Part shown: positions 61,195 through 64,000 of the stretch, in pieces
Position numbering within the stretch: the first letter of the stretch is position 1
Layout: every line of letters starts with the position of its first letter
From: Desulfoscipio gibsoniae DSM 7213
GTDB taxonomy: Bacteria; Bacillota; Desulfotomaculia; Desulfotomaculales; Desulfallaceae
Length of the DNA stretch: 64,000 bases
Direction: 5' to 3'
Assembly: GCF_000233715.2 (NCBI RefSeq)
Contig: NC_021184.1
Span: forward strand, 3,372,001 to 3,436,000
Made by a program: the position numbers and the translations under genes
Notes under the pieces: model-generated
What the model saw: only the letters and a program-made list of their open reading frames with translations
What the model was told of the DNA's origin: nothing
Databases searched by the model: none

Positions 61195-63053
61195 GCCAGT
61201 TCCCCCCCCGCCAACTGCGAGGACACAATTTCACGGTATACCTCACAGGTTTCCATAAGCTGCCGGTGTTTGCCCAGACCTGCTATGCGCCCTTTATCCA
61301 GTACAATAATTTTATCTGCGTTCAGTACCGTGCTGACCCGCTGGGTAACCATCAGCACCGTGGCACCGGCGGTTTCCTTTCTAAGAGCCGCCCGCAGCTC
61401 GGCATCGGTTTTAAAGTCCAGCGCCGAAAAACTGTCGTCAAAGAGATAAATCATGGGCCTGCGTACCAAAGCCCGGGCAATGGTCAAACGCTGTTTCTGG
61501 CCTCCCGAAACATTGGTACCCCCCTGAGCAATAACGGTGTCAAAGCCGTCCTTCAGATCGGCGATAAATGAAGCGGCCTGGGCCACCCGGGCTGCTCGCC
61601 AAATCTCCTGGTCAGTGGCATCCTCCTTTCCATAGCGAATATTATCCGCTACGGTGCCGGAAAATAGCATAGCCTTCTGGGGCACCAGACCGATTTTAGC
61701 CCGCAAATCAGACTGTAACCACTGGCGCACATCCACGCCGTCAACCAGAACGCCGCCACTGTCCACATCATAAAAACGGGGAATCAGGTTAACCAGTGTG
61801 GATTTGCCAGATCCGGTGCCGCCGATGATGGCCGTAACTTCACCGGGTTCAGCGGTAAAGGATATGTTGGCCAATGCCGGCTTTTCCGCCCCCGGGTAAC
61901 TAAAGGTGACATTAATAAACTTGATACAGACCCCGGAAGACCCTATAGTCTCAAGTAGGGCCATCTCCCGTTTGGAGGATATGCCATCGGTGACATTCCC
62001 TGTTGGGGGAGATGTACCCATACTTTGGTGTGAAGTGTCTTCCCTTTGCTCAAATTGCGTAACGCAGTCAGGGATACCGGCCTTCCCTGCCCCGGCAGTG
62101 TCCCTAATAACAGGGGCCGTGTCCAGCACCTCGTTAATCCGGGCAGCGGATACCGATGCACGGGGGATCATCACTATCATCATCGAGAACATCATCAGCG
62201 CGAACAATATCTGCATAGCATACTGAATAAAGGCCATTAAATCACCTACTTGGATGCCGCCATGCTCAATGCGCAAACTACCGAACCATATGATTCCTAT
62301 AATGGAGAAATTTAGCACCAGCATCATCAGGGGCATCATGGTGGCCATCACCTTGTTGACCTTGATGGCGGTGCCGGTAAGATCCAGGTTGGCCGCATCA
62401 AAACGCTCCTGCTCATAAACAGCGCGGTTAAAGGCCCGGATTACCCGAACTCCGGTGAGGTTTTCCCGCAGCACAAGATTTAATTTATCAAGCTTGGCCT
62501 GCATGGCTTTATATAGAGGCATACTTTTGGCCATCACCACGTAGACAGATGCCACCAGTATGGGAATGACCGCGACAATCACCAGAGACAGGCCGGCATC
62601 CTTGGATACCGCCATAATGATGCCCCCCGCGCACATCATAGGAGCCCGTACCATCATGCGCAGCATCATGGTCAGCAGCTGCTGGACCTGGGTGATATCA
62701 TTGGTGGCTCTGTTAATAAGCGAGGCCGTACCCAAATTATCAAACTCCTGCAGCGAAAATTCTTCCACATGTGCAAAAACCCGGCCGCGGAGTAATTGGC
62801 CGAATTTAGCTGATATCTTAGCCGATGAAAAACTAGCTACAAAGGCGCAAACCGTACCCCCGGCAGCCACCAACAGCATAACCACGCCCATCTTTATAAT
62901 ATAGGAAATATCGCCCCGCACTATCCCTGTATCTACAATATCAGCCATGATAGTAGGCAGATATAATTCCGCCAGGGATTGCAAAAAAATTAACACAAGA
63001 ATGAAAGCTACCACGATACGGTAGGGCTTGATTATTTTGAAAAGCTTTAACAA
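61191..63053 (-). CDS. ABC exporter half-transporter (Asp in place of catalytic Glu)
   Basis: This 620-residue protein has six membrane helices and an ATPase domain: Walker A IGGTGSGKST, canonical signature NVSGGQKQRLT, but Walker B MIYLFDDSFSALD, with Asp where the catalytic Glu is expected. A 45-residue Ser/Thr-rich insert (about residues 335-380) precedes the ATPase domain. With the downstream partner's canonical Walker B and degenerate signature, this gives the asymmetric site pair of heterodimeric exporters. Confidence 0.93.
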   Translation of the reverse strand: MLKLFKIIKPYRIVVAFILVLIFLQSLAELYLPTIMADIVDTGIVRGDISYIIKMGVVMLLVAAGGTVCAFVASFSSAKISAKFGQLLRGRVFAHVEEFSLQEFDNLGTASLINRATNDITQVQQLLTMMLRMMVRAPMMCAGGIIMAVSKDAGLSLVIVAVIPILVASVYVVMAKSMPLYKAMQAKLDKLNLVLRENLTGVRVIRAFNRAVYEQERFDAANLDLTGTAIKVNKVMATMMPLMMLVLNFSIIGIIWFGSLRIEHGGIQVGDLMAFIQYAMQILFALMMFSMMIVMIPRASVSAARINEVLDTAPVIRDTAGAGKAGIPDCVTQFEQREDTSHQSMGTSPPTGNVTDGISSKREMALLETIGSSGVCIKFINVTFSYPGAEKPALANISFTAEPGEVTAIIGGTGSGKSTLVNLIPRFYDVDSGGVLVDGVDVRQWLQSDLRAKIGLVPQKAMLFSGTVADNIRYGKEDATDQEIWRAARVAQAASFIADLKDGFDTVIAQGGTNVSGGQKQRLTIARALVRRPMIYLFDDSFSALDFKTDAELRAALRKETAGATVLMVTQRVSTVLNADKIIVLDKGRIAGLGKHRQLMETCEVYREIVSSQLAGGELA

Positions 63054-63222
63054 GCCTGATCAACTCCGCTTCTTAAATTCCAACGTTAAATTTATCATAG
63101 TGCCACCAACTAATACGGTCAATGGTACTATTTTATTAGCATAGCTTAACTTGCCCTTTTGTTACCTTGTTTGTTATAGTGCAGATAATGACTCCTATCC
63201 ACAAAAGAAGGAATTACTAACC

Positions 63223-63954
63223 ATGAAAAAGCCTGTTAATCAGCGATTATGGGAAATCGATATACTAAGAGGCATAGCTTTGGTCTTGATGGTTTTCTAT
63301 CATCTTCTTTACGACCTAAATGTGTTTTTCACCTTTAACATCGCTTATAATAAGGGTTTATTTTACTTGATAGGTAAATCAGCTGCCATATTATTTATTC
63401 TGGTAGCCGGAATTAGCAGTTCTTTCAGTAAAAATAATACTCTCAGGGGCCTAAAATTAATTATCTGGGGCTACGTTATTTTTCTGGTAACCTACATAGT
63501 TGTGCCGGGCTCTAACATTGTATTCGGAATACTGCAGTTTTTAGGCGTTTGCCTGTTGCTTTACCCGGTCTTTAAAAAAATTTCTCCTTATGTACTGGCA
63601 GCAGCGGGAACGACTATTATTTTGACCGGTGAATTCACTGCACAATTATCAGTAGGCCAAAATTGGCTTGTGCCGCTGGGGCTTAGGGAACCAAGCTTTT
63701 CTTCCGCAGATTACTTTCCGTTAATCCCCTGGCTCGGAGTTTTTTTATGGGGAGTATCAATAAGCAAAATAGTCTATAAACAAAAAAAAAGCTTAATCAA
63801 AGCAACAAACAAGCTTTTTCAACCCCTTGCCGTTATTGGGAAACATACCCTTATTATTTATCTTGTTCACCAACCCGTAATTATGGCTGTTTTGTATTTA
63901 ATAATCGATCCACCTGGATTCTTTAATATGCTCGAAAATATAATCAAAAAATAA
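63223..63954 (+). CDS. DUF1624/HGSNAT-type acyltransferase-like membrane protein
   Basis: This 243-residue polytopic protein has about seven hydrophobic segments and the family start RLWEIDILRGIALVLMVFYHLLYDL (conserved R-G and H). FPLIPWLGVFLWGVSI and GKHTLIIYLVHQPVIM follow, as in heparan-alpha-glucosaminide N-acetyltransferase-like proteins (DUF1624). It may acetylate surface glycans; no substrate evidence. The ATG at 63223 has GAAGGA upstream; the earlier ATG lies in unlikely sequence. Confidence 0.82.
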   Translation: MKKPVNQRLWEIDILRGIALVLMVFYHLLYDLNVFFTFNIAYNKGLFYLIGKSAAILFILVAGISSSFSKNNTLRGLKLIIWGYVIFLVTYIVVPGSNIVFGILQFLGVCLLLYPVFKKISPYVLAAAGTTIILTGEFTAQLSVGQNWLVPLGLREPSFSSADYFPLIPWLGVFLWGVSISKIVYKQKKSLIKATNKLFQPLAVIGKHTLIIYLVHQPVIMAVLYLIIDPPGFFNMLENIIKK

Positions 63955-64000
63955 GTATTATATTAACTGTTTAATATGCAGGCCTTGAATTTGTTAACGC

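Noticed and set aside
1-64000. CRISPR array
   Set aside because: No set of regularly spaced direct repeats was seen; the repeats found are dispersed or flank the small island.

Overview
The window looks like the chromosome of an anaerobic, endospore-forming Firmicute of the Desulfotomaculum / Peptococcaceae type. This is inferred from gene content: a complete gerA-type germination operon, a CotF-like coat protein, a stand-alone low-molecular-weight siroheme sulfite reductase, an oxygen/NO-defence block (flavodiiron protein, desulfoferrodoxin, rubredoxin, rubrerythrin, Hrb-type flavin reductase), a fused ADP-forming acyl-CoA synthetase and a T-box riboswitch. Species cannot be fixed from sequence alone.

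Layout. 1-3.9 kb: small proteins of unknown role, a DUF815 ATPase and a HAD phosphatase. 4-7.5 kb: a DRTGG/P-loop protein coupled to an ADP-forming acyl-CoA synthetase, and a small Lys-rich protein. 7.6-10.1 kb: DUF5320, NifX-like and DUF134 proteins, a PspC-domain protein and a rhomboid protease. 10.4-12.6 kb: hisG and a degenerate LCP-like secreted protein. 12.9-17.6 kb: leuS and an acyl-CoA synthetase behind a leucine-type T-box leader that has a complete tRNA-Ala gene inside it. 17.6-18.7 kb: rsfS and yqeK. 19.2-24.2 kb: gerABC-type operon, a coat-like protein and a 41-residue gene. 24.33-27.59 kb: a 3.2-kb island bounded by a 29-bp direct repeat that copies the end of the neighbouring histidine-kinase gene. 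It carries a SEC-C methionine aminopeptidase, an AraC-type regulator, a decayed gene and a methyltransferase with an attenuator leader, and a recurring element of about 75-85 nt follows each of its three transcription units.

27.5-30.1 kb: two-component system and a 56-residue gene. 30.3-35.1 kb: OLD-type ATPase/TOPRIM protein, galE and a VWA protein. 35.3-42.3 kb: sulfite reductase, malQ, a GH57/DUF3536 enzyme and a Y-family polymerase. 42.3-47 kb: TPR protein, phosphoesterase, phosphodiester glycosidase-like protein, Asp23 protein and two orphan terminators. 47.4-53.3 kb: dnaK-dnaJ-cbpM-clpB operon with a CtsR-type box at its promoter. 53.5-54.8 kb: universal stress protein, a decayed IS200-type element and a small HTH protein. 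55-59 kb: the oxygen/NO-stress genes with a PerR-like operator. 59.3-64 kb: a heterodimeric ABC exporter and a DUF1624-type acyltransferase-like membrane protein.

Most genes are housekeeping or stress genes. The unusual features are regulatory RNAs, short repeats that sit at stop codons, and the small island. All assignments come from reading the sequence; no database search was possible.
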